Shown piece by piece: positions 1 to 6,414 of a stretch of 6,877 bases of DNA. The DNA comes from Alphaproteobacteria bacterium. Lineage in GTDB: Bacteria > Pseudomonadota > Alphaproteobacteria > RF32 > CAG-239. Every line of letters begins with the position of its first letter. Position 1 is the first letter of the stretch. The translations under genes were made by a program, and so were the position numbers. The stretch spans positions 1 through 6,877 of the forward strand of contig JAKSUO010000064.1 in the NCBI GenBank assembly GCA_024408895.1, read 5' to 3'. The notes under the pieces are model-generated. The model was not told the DNA's origin and ran no database searches. It saw nothing but the letters and a program-made list of their open reading frames with translations.

Positions 1-80
1 ATTTTCGGCGCAAATAAATAATACATTGCTCCAAAACCGAAAAGCAAATATGCTGTGTATATGAAAATTACGGATAACAT
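1..80 (-). CDS. N-terminus of a membrane or exported protein (cut by window edge)
   Basis: An ATG at 80-78 opens a frame that stays open to the window edge and reads MLSVIFIYTAYLLFGFGAMY, then YLFAPK (26 codons seen). Nearly all of it is hydrophobic, so it is a membrane segment or an uncleaved export signal; there is no positively charged n-region before it. A good ribosome binding site, GGAG inside GGGAGAAG (86-93), ends 8 nt before the ATG, which is the main reason to accept so short a fragment. It starts 43 nt after the rsmB stop with no hairpin or T-run between, so it is probably the fifth gene of the operon. I do not recognise the family, and the function cannot be assigned from this piece. 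Confidence 0.55.
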   Translation of the reverse strand, partial: MLSVIFIYTAYLLFGFGAMYYLFAPK

Positions 81-85
81 ATTAT

Positions 86-93
86 CTTCTCCC
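86..93 (-). promoter_or_regulatory. Ribosome binding site of the truncated downstream gene
   Basis: On the minus strand GGGAGAAG is followed by ATAAT and the ATG at 80. The core GGAG lies 8 nt from the start codon. The stretch GAAGATAATATG at this start is identical to the one at the start of the RND transporter gene. Confidence 0.55.
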
Positions 94-123
94 AATCTTG
101 TGGAAAATTATAATCAAAAAGTG

Positions 124-1404
124 TTAAATTATTCTTTGCATTTTACAAATAAAAAACGCATCCATCCCGCCCAAAGAATTTTCAAAATAAGGCAATGTCC
201 GCACACAACCATTTTGTAAAATCAGCTCGTCTTGCCAGTGTCCGCATGGTGCTATATCTTCTTTTTTTATCGGAACAATCTTAAAGTGCTTATTTTCTTT
301 CAAAAATTCTTCTATTTGTTTTTCACCTTCTGCTTTGCTGATAGAACAAACGCTGTATAAAAGAATACCGCCTATTTTCAAAATATTATGACACTCGTTC
401 AGCATTTGTCTTTGCAAGTTTTGTTGCATTTGCACATCTTCGGCATTTTTAATGTGTAAAACTTCCGGATGACGGCGAAATGTGCCGGTTGCCGAACATG
501 GCGCATCCAATAAAACAGCATCAAATTTTTCCGGACAAGTTTGCATAAAATGAAGCGCGTCATCACAAATTGCACGCACATCATTAAAGTTCAAACGTTG
601 CATATTTTGTTGCAATACGCTTAATCTGTTTTCGGAAATATCCAAAGCCGTTACTTTGGCACCAACCGCAGCCAATTGCGCGGTTTTACCGCCGGGAGCT
701 GCGCATAAATCAACAACATTTAACCCCGTTACATCACCCATGGCTTTAACCGGTAACGCTGCCGCAACATCCTGTACCCACCACGAACCGGAAGCATATT
801 CCGGTAATTCGTGTATTTTTGGGTAAGAAAACAAGCGTAAACTGCCGCCTGGCATAAGAGTTGCCTGCATTTGTTCGGCCAATGCGACCGGATTTTCTTT
901 TGCCGTAATATCCAAAGGTGGCAAAACATTTACAAAATCGGCAATATGTTTTATTTCGGCTGCCTCATACCCGTCTAAAACCGATAAAAACGTATCCGGC
1001 AAAGGAGATACTTTATCCGCTTTTTGCCGCAGTTTTTCTTTATCTGCAACAATTCGCCGCAAAACAGCGTTCGCCATACCCGCCATATATTTATCACATG
1101 TTTTTTTTATGTGGTTAACAGTTTCGTTTATCACCGCATACGGTGCTGTTTGTGTGTATAATATTTCCGCAATTGCCGATAAAAGCAAATATTCGGCAAT
1201 TCTATTTTTATGCGGAATTTTCTTTTGCAAAAAAGTTTGCAAGATTTTCTTCAAACCGCATAAATGCCGTAATATCAATAAAATCAGCATATTTACATAT
1301 GGCAAATCTTGCTCGGAAACCTGTTTTTTCAGTTCTCCGAAAAAAATTTTTTCTTCCAAAACGGTTTGCAAAATTTTGGCGCAATTAAGACGTATAGTCG
1401 TCAT
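124..1404 (-). CDS. rsmB: 16S rRNA (cytosine-967-C5)-methyltransferase RsmB
   Basis: SAM-dependent cytosolic enzyme that makes m5C967 in helix 31 of 16S rRNA. About 426 residues, close to the usual length of about 430. Residues about 3-123 form the NusB-like RNA-binding domain that separates RsmB from RsmF-type enzymes. The Rossmann methyltransferase domain follows: SAM-binding motif I DLCAAPGGKTA (232-242), the acidic LDIS ribose-contact segment (D255), motif IV DAPCSATGT (C303), and motif VI YSVCS (C353). The two cysteines are those used by RNA m5C methyltransferases for product release and nucleophilic attack, so the enzyme looks intact. I chose the ATG at 1404: AAGAAGG (1411-1417) ends 6 nt before it, whereas the ATG at 1410 abuts that site with no spacing. 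The start overlaps the last 20 nt of the RND transporter gene, implying translational coupling. The stop is TAA. Confidence 0.93.
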   Translation of the reverse strand: MTTIRLNCAKILQTVLEEKIFFGELKKQVSEQDLPYVNMLILLILRHLCGLKKILQTFLQKKIPHKNRIAEYLLLSAIAEILYTQTAPYAVINETVNHIKKTCDKYMAGMANAVLRRIVADKEKLRQKADKVSPLPDTFLSVLDGYEAAEIKHIADFVNVLPPLDITAKENPVALAEQMQATLMPGGSLRLFSYPKIHELPEYASGSWWVQDVAAALPVKAMGDVTGLNVVDLCAAPGGKTAQLAAVGAKVTALDISENRLSVLQQNMQRLNFNDVRAICDDALHFMQTCPEKFDAVLLDAPCSATGTFRRHPEVLHIKNAEDVQMQQNLQRQMLNECHNILKIGGILLYSVCSISKAEGEKQIEEFLKENKHFKIVPIKKEDIAPCGHWQDELILQNGCVRTLPYFENSLGGMDAFFICKMQRII

Positions 1405-4400
1405 TATCATCCTTCTTTTTGTATTCTGTAATCGTTTGAACCAGAATATACATTAACGGAATCAAAATTAAACCTGCCACTGTGCCGACAATCATTCCCC
1501 AAAATACAGGGACACCGACTGCTACACGGCTACCGGCCGAAGCTCCGCTTGCCCATACCAACGGTGCCACACCTAAAATAAAAGTAAATGCCGTCATCAA
1601 TACCGCACGAAAACGTTCTTTAGTCGCAAATAAAGCCGCTTTCAGGATTGACATTCCGTCTTTTCTGGCATCACGAGCAAATTCCACAATCAAAATCGCA
1701 TTTTTAGCGGCCAATCCCACCAACAAAACCAGTCCAAGTTGGGCATATATACTAAGCGACATTTTCATAAAAAACAGCCCGAGTAGCGCACCAAGCATTG
1801 CTGCCGTAACCGACAACATAACCGAAAGCGGAATCATCCAACTTTCGTACTGAGCCACCATAAACAAATAAGCAAACAGCACGGCAAAACAGATAATATA
1901 ATAAATTTGCCCTTGGTTATTCTTTTCTTGCAAACTTGCGCCTGACCACGCATAGGTATAACCTTTCGGTAAAATTTTGTCGGCCAAATTTTCCAAAGCT
2001 TGCATTGCGGCACCGGAACTGACGCCTTGTTTTGCTAATGCGCTGATAGATGCACTCGGATATTGATTATATCGCTCAATGCCACGCGGCAACAATACCG
2101 TTTTAATATGAATCAAGCTACCTAACGGCACCATTGTTCCTTTGTTGCTTTGAACATAAATCTTATCCAAACTGCTTAAGTCTTTACGATATTTCCAATC
2201 GGCTTGAATTTTTACTTTATTAACCTGAGTACCGATGTTAATATCATTCACATAACTTGAGCCGACATACGTTTGCAATGACGAATAAATACTACCGATT
2301 GCCACACCTAATGCTTCTGCTTTTTCTCGGTCAATTTCAATATAAGCATGCGGTGTTTGCGCATTATATGTGGAATATGCCAACATTATTTCCGGCAAGG
2401 CCATTGCCTGCGCTGTAAAATTCTGCACCACCGTTTCCAACTGTTTCATATCGGTACTTTCTACCGACTGAATTTTAAGATCCATCGCATTTGTGGAACC
2501 TAATCCAGGTATGGAAGGTAATTCAAAAAACTGAACTTTAGCCTCCGAAAATTGAGAGGCAATCGCCGACAATCTGTTTAAAATATTAGTTGAAAATTCG
2601 GACTCCTCTTTGCGTTCGGCCCAATTTTTAAGGGCATATACGCCAAAGCCGACATTTTCTCCCTGCCCCGCCATAATACTAAAACCGACAAGGTTCAAAA
2701 CAGACTTAATTGATTTTTCGTTAGCTGCAATTTCTCTAACCTTTTTATTAACTGCTTCTGTTCTAACGTTGGACGCGCCTTCCGGAAGCTGAACGTTAAT
2801 CATTATAACGCCTTGATCTTCATTTGGTAAAAACGATGTAGAAGTTACTTTCAAGAAAAATGCAATACATAATACCAAAATGCCAAGAATAAATAGAACA
2901 ATACTGATTTTACGGCCAATATACCCGATAATTGTCAAATATTTGTTAGTTGAGCGCTGAACTAAACGGTTAAATACGCCCAAAAATCCCGTCTTTTTAA
3001 TTTCAAACGGTCGCAAAAATGTTGCTGCCAATGCCGGCGACAAAGTTAAAGCATTAACTGAAGAAAATGAAACGGCAAAACTGATGGTAATGGCAAATTG
3101 TTGATATATTTTTCCGGTAATTCCTCCCATAAACGCAATCGGCACAAAAATAGCCAACAACACCAATGTGGTTGCAACCACCGCACTTGAAACCTGCTCC
3201 ATCGCTTTAATTGCGGCTTGTTTGGAATTCAATCCCTCAGATTGCATCAGATACAATGTTCTTTCCACAACCACAATTGCATCATCCACCACCAAACCAA
3301 TAGCCAACACTAAACCAAACAGGGTTAAAATGTTTAAGTTAAAGCCCAAAGCTTTCATAACGGCAAAGGTTGCCAATATGGATACCGGAATAGCAATGGA
3401 AGGCACTAATGTTGCGCGCCAATCCTGTAAAAAGATGTAACACACCAACACAACTAAGCCGAAGGTCAAAAATAAAGTGAAAAATACTTCTTCAATGGAT
3501 GCCAAAATAAAATCGGTTGTATCTACAAAGATTTTAACTTCAAAATCTTCCGGATAGAATCTTTCCAATTTTTTTAATTCGGCACGCACCGCCTTCATTG
3601 CATTTACCGCATTGGCTCCGGATGATTTATTGATAATGATTGCGACGGAAGGCTTTCCATCGGTGGTTGAATTCATTAAATAGTTTTCGGAACCAAGCTC
3701 AACGCGGGCAATATCTTTCAAACGAACCAAATTTCCTTCCTGCGCTGTTCGCACAATGATATTTTCAAAATCTTTCGGATCATTTAGCCGTCCGCGCGTT
3801 TCCAAAGAATACACCAAAACCTGATGTCCGTCTCCCGGCGCCGAACCGACCGAACCCAGCGAAGGTTGTACATTTTGGCTGCGAATTGCAGCTTTAATTG
3901 TGTCTATCGGAATATTAAGAGCCGCTGCCTTATCAGCGTCAATCCATACACGCATACTTGTTGCTGCACCCATAATATTAACTTCGCCTACGCCATATGC
4001 ACGACTAAGCGCGATTTTGATGTTATTTTCAACATAGTTATTCAAAAAATTGCTATCATATGTGCCGTTTGGAGATGTTACCTGCAAAAAGGCCAAAATA
4101 TCTGACGAACGACGAGAAACGGAAACGCCAACGTCTTGAACTTCTGCCGGCAAGGTGGATATAACTTGTTGAATACGGTTCTGAACTTTTACCTGATCCA
4201 AATCCGGATCCGTTCCGGTTTCAAAAGCAATAGATAATCGGTAAGCGCCTGAGTTATAAGAACTTGAAGACATATACAGCATATTTTCAATACCATTTAT
4301 GGCCTTTTCCAACGGAATACCGACATTATTAGCAACGGTTTCGGCACTGGCACCGATATAGTTGGTCATCACTTGAATTTCAGGCGGTGCAATTTCCGGA

Positions 4401-4507
4401 TACATTCCGATAGGCATACTGAAAACAGAAACAAAACCGGCCAAAGCCATAACAATGGCTATGACAACGGCAAAACGTGGTCTTTCAATAAAAAACTTTG
4501 AAAACAT
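1385..4507 (-). CDS. RND multidrug efflux transporter, AcrB/MexB-like (HAE1 family)
   Basis: Inner-membrane proton/drug antiporter, the trimeric engine of a tripartite pump. It has 1040 residues against 1049 in AcrB. The order is typical: TM1 (about 12-30) after MFSKFFIERPRF; a first periplasmic loop starting YPEIAPPEI; TM2-TM6 (about 338-490); TM7 (about 533-553); a second large periplasmic loop; TM8-TM12 (about 868-1025); and an acidic, lysine-containing tail. The proton-relay residues are present: D408 and D409 in GLVVDDAIVVVE (TM4) and K935 in GLAAKNAILIVEF (TM10). The switch-loop region around 609-629 (MAGQGENVGFGVYALKNW) matches AcrB-type pumps rather than metal-exporting (HME) ones. 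The RFRAVLMTAF segment in TM11 has Ala where AcrB has Pro, a variant I believe is found in other HAE1 pumps. AAGGAAG (4513-4519) ends 5 nt before the ATG. The gene follows the adaptor by 15 nt. The substrate cannot be read from the sequence. Confidence 0.96.
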   Translation of the reverse strand: MFSKFFIERPRFAVVIAIVMALAGFVSVFSMPIGMYPEIAPPEIQVMTNYIGASAETVANNVGIPLEKAINGIENMLYMSSSSYNSGAYRLSIAFETGTDPDLDQVKVQNRIQQVISTLPAEVQDVGVSVSRRSSDILAFLQVTSPNGTYDSNFLNNYVENNIKIALSRAYGVGEVNIMGAATSMRVWIDADKAAALNIPIDTIKAAIRSQNVQPSLGSVGSAPGDGHQVLVYSLETRGRLNDPKDFENIIVRTAQEGNLVRLKDIARVELGSENYLMNSTTDGKPSVAIIINKSSGANAVNAMKAVRAELKKLERFYPEDFEVKIFVDTTDFILASIEEVFFTLFLTFGLVVLVCYIFLQDWRATLVPSIAIPVSILATFAVMKALGFNLNILTLFGLVLAIGLVVDDAIVVVERTLYLMQSEGLNSKQAAIKAMEQVSSAVVATTLVLLAIFVPIAFMGGITGKIYQQFAITISFAVSFSSVNALTLSPALAATFLRPFEIKKTGFLGVFNRLVQRSTNKYLTIIGYIGRKISIVLFILGILVLCIAFFLKVTSTSFLPNEDQGVIMINVQLPEGASNVRTEAVNKKVREIAANEKSIKSVLNLVGFSIMAGQGENVGFGVYALKNWAERKEESEFSTNILNRLSAIASQFSEAKVQFFELPSIPGLGSTNAMDLKIQSVESTDMKQLETVVQNFTAQAMALPEIMLAYSTYNAQTPHAYIEIDREKAEALGVAIGSIYSSLQTYVGSSYVNDINIGTQVNKVKIQADWKYRKDLSSLDKIYVQSNKGTMVPLGSLIHIKTVLLPRGIERYNQYPSASISALAKQGVSSGAAMQALENLADKILPKGYTYAWSGASLQEKNNQGQIYYIICFAVLFAYLFMVAQYESWMIPLSVMLSVTAAMLGALLGLFFMKMSLSIYAQLGLVLLVGLAAKNAILIVEFARDARKDGMSILKAALFATKERFRAVLMTAFTFILGVAPLVWASGASAGSRVAVGVPVFWGMIVGTVAGLILIPLMYILVQTITEYKKKDDNDDYTS
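1411..1417 (-). promoter_or_regulatory. rsmB ribosome binding site inside the transporter gene
   Basis: AAGAAGG on the minus strand lies within the last codons of the transporter gene, 6 nt before ATG 1404 and directly against ATG 1410. The spacing decides in favour of the 1404 start. Confidence 0.65.
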
Positions 4508-4512
4508 ATTAT

Positions 4513-4519
4513 CTTCCTT
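4513..4519 (-). promoter_or_regulatory. Ribosome binding site of the RND transporter gene
   Basis: AAGGAAG on the minus strand lies in the 15-nt gap between the adaptor stop (TAA, 4525-4523) and the transporter ATG (4507), with 5 nt between site and start. Confidence 0.7.
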
Positions 4520-4522
4520 TAA

Positions 4523-5695
4523 TTAATCTTCCAAAATACCTATTTTGATTTGTGATCCGTTCTGAATTTTAACAATTCCCTGAACAATAACCATTTCACC
4601 TTCATTTAAGCCGCTCAACACAACCTGTTCTGCGCCATTAACCGCATTGCCCAAAACAACCCGACGCTGTTCGGCAATTCCGTGCGCATCATTTTCTTTG
4701 CTCTTTTCGCTATCTATTTTTGCCACATAGATATATGCACCATCCTTATCATACCCGATAGCTGTTTGCGGTATCACAACTGAATATTCCGGCTTATTGT
4801 CCGTAATTGCCGATTGAACATAGCTTCCGGGAATTAATCGATCGGCATCATTTGCAACATCAGCAAATACCGATATTGTTGCCGTATTGGTATTAACCGC
4901 ATTATCAGTAAAAATTCCCACGATTTTTTCACTAACCGTTTCGCCGTCCGGTAGAGAAATCCGTGCCATTAAATCAGCTTTATTATAGTCTTTTTTCTGC
5001 AACGTTGTATATTCCTTATCGGTTAACGAAAAGCTGACACGCACCGGATTAACTTGTACTATTTTTGCCAACACTGCATTGGAGGCAACAACATAATTTC
5101 CTTTTGTCGCTAAAGCCTTACCAATCTTACCGCTTATCGGCGCCGTTACTTTGGTGTTTCTTAAATCAACCGTTGCTAAATCCAAATTGGCTTTTGCCTC
5201 TTCCACCGCCGCTTTAGCTTGCAGATACAAACTTTCCGAAGAATCAAATGTTGCCTTGGAAGCAAATTTTTCATTACTTAATTTAACTTGGCGATTATAG
5301 TCTCTTTCCGCCTTTACAAAATTGGCATTAGCACTGTCCAATCTTGCTTTTGCCAAATCAAAAGCGGCCTGATATTTTTCCGGATCAATTTCAAACAAGA
5401 CATCTCCGGCTTTAACCAAACTTCCTTCTTCAAACAATACTTTTTCAATTGTACCGGTCACTTGCGGTAACAAGCTGACTTCATTAATGGCCTCCACATA
5501 CGAAATTTTTCCATCAAATGTGGAAACATCCTTGTTTTGGGCACTTCTGCCTAAAACATAAACTTCGCCTCCATGGCCGCCCATTCCGCCTGCCGGCATT
5601 ACATATCCCTTCAAAAACCATCCGACACTCGCACATGCCAGAAAAATGCCTAATCTTTTAGAAATTACTTTTAAGTCGGGATAATTAATCTTCAT
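4523..5695 (-). CDS. Periplasmic adaptor subunit (membrane fusion protein, AcrA/MexA-like) of the RND pump
   Basis: Links the RND transporter to an outer membrane channel. It has 390 residues from ATG 5695. A short basic stretch and one hydrophobic segment (about 15-28) form an N-terminal anchor; the only nearby Cys (FLACAS) is not in a proper lipobox, so a lipoprotein is unlikely. The first lipoyl half is at about 67-105 (ending AGDVLFEIDPEKY), the alpha-hairpin at about 106-178, the second lipoyl half at about 179-206 (TAPISGKIGKALATKGNYV), the beta-barrel at about 207-298 (PGSYVQSAI), and the membrane-proximal domain runs to the end (VVIPQTAIGYDKDGAYIYV). At the hairpin tip R135, L139 and S146 fit the R-x3-L-x6-S motif known from adaptors that bind TolC-type channels. 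The frame also opens with TTG at 5701, but GGAAGG (5704-5709) is 8 nt from ATG 5695 and only 2 nt from the TTG. The start overlaps the tetR stop by 11 nt. Confidence 0.94.
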   Translation of the reverse strand: MKINYPDLKVISKRLGIFLACASVGWFLKGYVMPAGGMGGHGGEVYVLGRSAQNKDVSTFDGKISYVEAINEVSLLPQVTGTIEKVLFEEGSLVKAGDVLFEIDPEKYQAAFDLAKARLDSANANFVKAERDYNRQVKLSNEKFASKATFDSSESLYLQAKAAVEEAKANLDLATVDLRNTKVTAPISGKIGKALATKGNYVVASNAVLAKIVQVNPVRVSFSLTDKEYTTLQKKDYNKADLMARISLPDGETVSEKIVGIFTDNAVNTNTATISVFADVANDADRLIPGSYVQSAITDNKPEYSVVIPQTAIGYDKDGAYIYVAKIDSEKSKENDAHGIAEQRRVVLGNAVNGAEQVVLSGLNEGEMVIVQGIVKIQNGSQIKIGILED

Positions 5696-6317
5696 TGTCA
5701 ATACCTTCCGTTTTTATACTGTTATATATTAATTGAAAACCGGTTTTCACCGCATTATCAAAATCGTTAGTTAATCTTTTAGTAAAATATGCTTCCAGCA
5801 GTCCGCTGTATGTTGCCATTAATATCTCACTGATTAGCAAAATATCAACATCCGAGCGAATTTTTTTGTTCGCTTTTAATTTATCCAATACTTTAATAAA
5901 CAGACCTCGTGTAACTTGTTTGGTTTGTTCAATGGACGGATATATCTTGTTGATAATTGCTTCGCTCCATTCCATTTGACAGGTAATGAAAAACAAAAAT
6001 TTATAAGTTGTAGTATCTGTTTTCAAAATATGGTTATTGAATATCGCCATGTCAATCAACTGTTCAAAATCGCACTTATCGGCGGAAACATAAGATGTTA
6101 GTGCGCCTAAATGATTTTCGGCATATTCGTTAATCAAAGCCGCCACAATATCAGGTTTATTGCGAAAATACCAATAAACAGCGCCCTTTGTCAAGTTTAT
6201 GCGCTTGGCAATTTCATCAAATGTGGTTTTGGAATAACCTTTCTCATAAAAAATATCACGCGCCGAAGCTAAAATATCTTGGCGTGTTTTTTCGGCATCT
6301 TCTTTTGTTCTTCTCAT
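5685..6317 (-). CDS. TetR/AcrR-family transcriptional repressor of the efflux operon
   Basis: A 210-residue cytosolic DNA-binding regulator of the usual TetR size. The N-terminal domain resembles that of AcrR (MRRTKEDAEKTRQDILASA), with the helix-turn-helix at about 33-54 ending in LTKGAVYWYFRNK, the typical recognition helix and following tyrosine/phenylalanine signature. The helical C-terminal half (about 60-205) is the variable ligand-binding and dimerisation domain; it ends acidic (GIDNED). The family normally represses until a ligand, often a pump substrate, binds. Here the gene is first in the operon and its stop overlaps the adaptor start by 11 nt, so the repressor is made with the pump and probably represses itself. 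Two candidate operators lie 21 and 72 bp upstream. The ATG at 6317 has only a weak site before it (GTGAG, 6 nt away). Calling it acrR would go beyond the evidence. Confidence 0.92.
   Translation of the reverse strand: MRRTKEDAEKTRQDILASARDIFYEKGYSKTTFDEIAKRINLTKGAVYWYFRNKPDIVAALINEYAENHLGALTSYVSADKCDFEQLIDMAIFNNHILKTDTTTYKFLFFITCQMEWSEAIINKIYPSIEQTKQVTRGLFIKVLDKLKANKKIRSDVDILLISEILMATYSGLLEAYFTKRLTNDFDNAVKTGFQLIYNSIKTEGIDNED
5704..5709 (-). promoter_or_regulatory. Ribosome binding site of the adaptor gene
   Basis: GGAAGG on the minus strand lies inside the last codons of tetR, 8 nt before ATG 5695. The alternative TTG at 5701 would be only 2 nt away, so the site decides the start. Confidence 0.65.
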
Positions 6318-6335
6318 GGCAAACTCACAAAAATA

Positions 6336-6363
6336 TTTATACCAACCTGTATGTATATAACAA
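6336..6363 (-). promoter_or_regulatory. Proximal promoter P1 of the tetR-pump operon
   Basis: On the minus strand a -35 box TTGTTA (6363-6358, 4 of 6 matches) and a -10 box TATAAA (6341-6336, 5 of 6) are 16 nt apart. Transcription would begin near 6329, giving a leader of only about 12 nt before the tetR ATG. The spacer and most of the -10 box lie within an imperfect palindrome (see operator O1). The match is by eye and no start site is proven. Confidence 0.55.
6338..6357. promoter_or_regulatory. Candidate repressor operator O1
   Basis: A 20-bp element with arms TATAC and GTATA separated by 10 bp. It fills the P1 spacer and most of its -10 box, so a bound repressor would block RNA polymerase. 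Read on the minus strand it contains TACATACA, the same core as the arms of the E. coli AcrR operator as I recall it. Assignment to the adjacent TetR protein is inference. Confidence 0.5.
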
Positions 6364-6380
6364 TTTGCCTAAAGTGCAAC

Positions 6381-6389
6381 TTTTTTTTT
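6381..6389. repeat. Nine-base A/T homopolymer between the two promoter modules
   Basis: Nine T on the plus strand (A on the minus strand) directly follow the P2 -10 box. They lie at the expected start region of P2 transcripts and upstream of P1. Such a tract can bend DNA, and slippage in it would change the distance between the two operators. Confidence 0.6.
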
Positions 6390-6414
6390 ATACTTTCAGG
6401 TATGTATATATCAA
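6387..6414 (-). promoter_or_regulatory. Distal promoter P2 of the tetR-pump operon
   Basis: On the minus strand a -35 box TTGATA (6414-6409, 5 of 6) and a -10 box TATAAA (6392-6387, 5 of 6) have the same 16-nt spacing as P1. The 28-bp module matches P1 at 22 positions and sits exactly 51 bp upstream. Transcription would begin near 6380, giving a leader of about 63 nt that contains P1. The TGA that ends the upstream reading frame lies inside the -35 box. Confidence 0.55.
6389..6408. promoter_or_regulatory. Candidate repressor operator O2
   Basis: A second 20-bp element with the same TATAC-N10-GTATA arms, occupying P2 in the same position as O1 in P1. On the minus strand its left arm reads TATACATACC. 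The centre-to-centre distance of 51 bp is close to five helical turns, so dimers on both sites would face the same side of the DNA. Confidence 0.5.

Noticed and set aside
1109..1456. Plus-strand frame of 115 codons over the rsmB start
   Set aside because: It is antisense to the intact NusB-like domain of rsmB and the end of the transporter gene, with cysteine- and phenylalanine-rich composition typical of a shadow frame.
5615..5655. Possible lipobox (FLACAS) in the adaptor N-terminus
   Set aside because: The -3 to -1 residues are F-L-A rather than the usual L-[AST]-[GA], and the hydrophobic stretch continues past the Cys, so a plain membrane anchor fits better.
6351..6379. Alternative promoter using TTGCAC as -35 with TATACA as -10
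   Set aside because: The -10 match is poorer and the pair is not repeated, whereas the chosen boxes recur at identical spacing in both modules.
6365..6389. Plus-strand terminator: short TTGC/GCAA hairpin followed by nine T
   Set aside because: The stem is only 4 bp with a 7-nt loop, and no plus-strand gene lies upstream for it to end.
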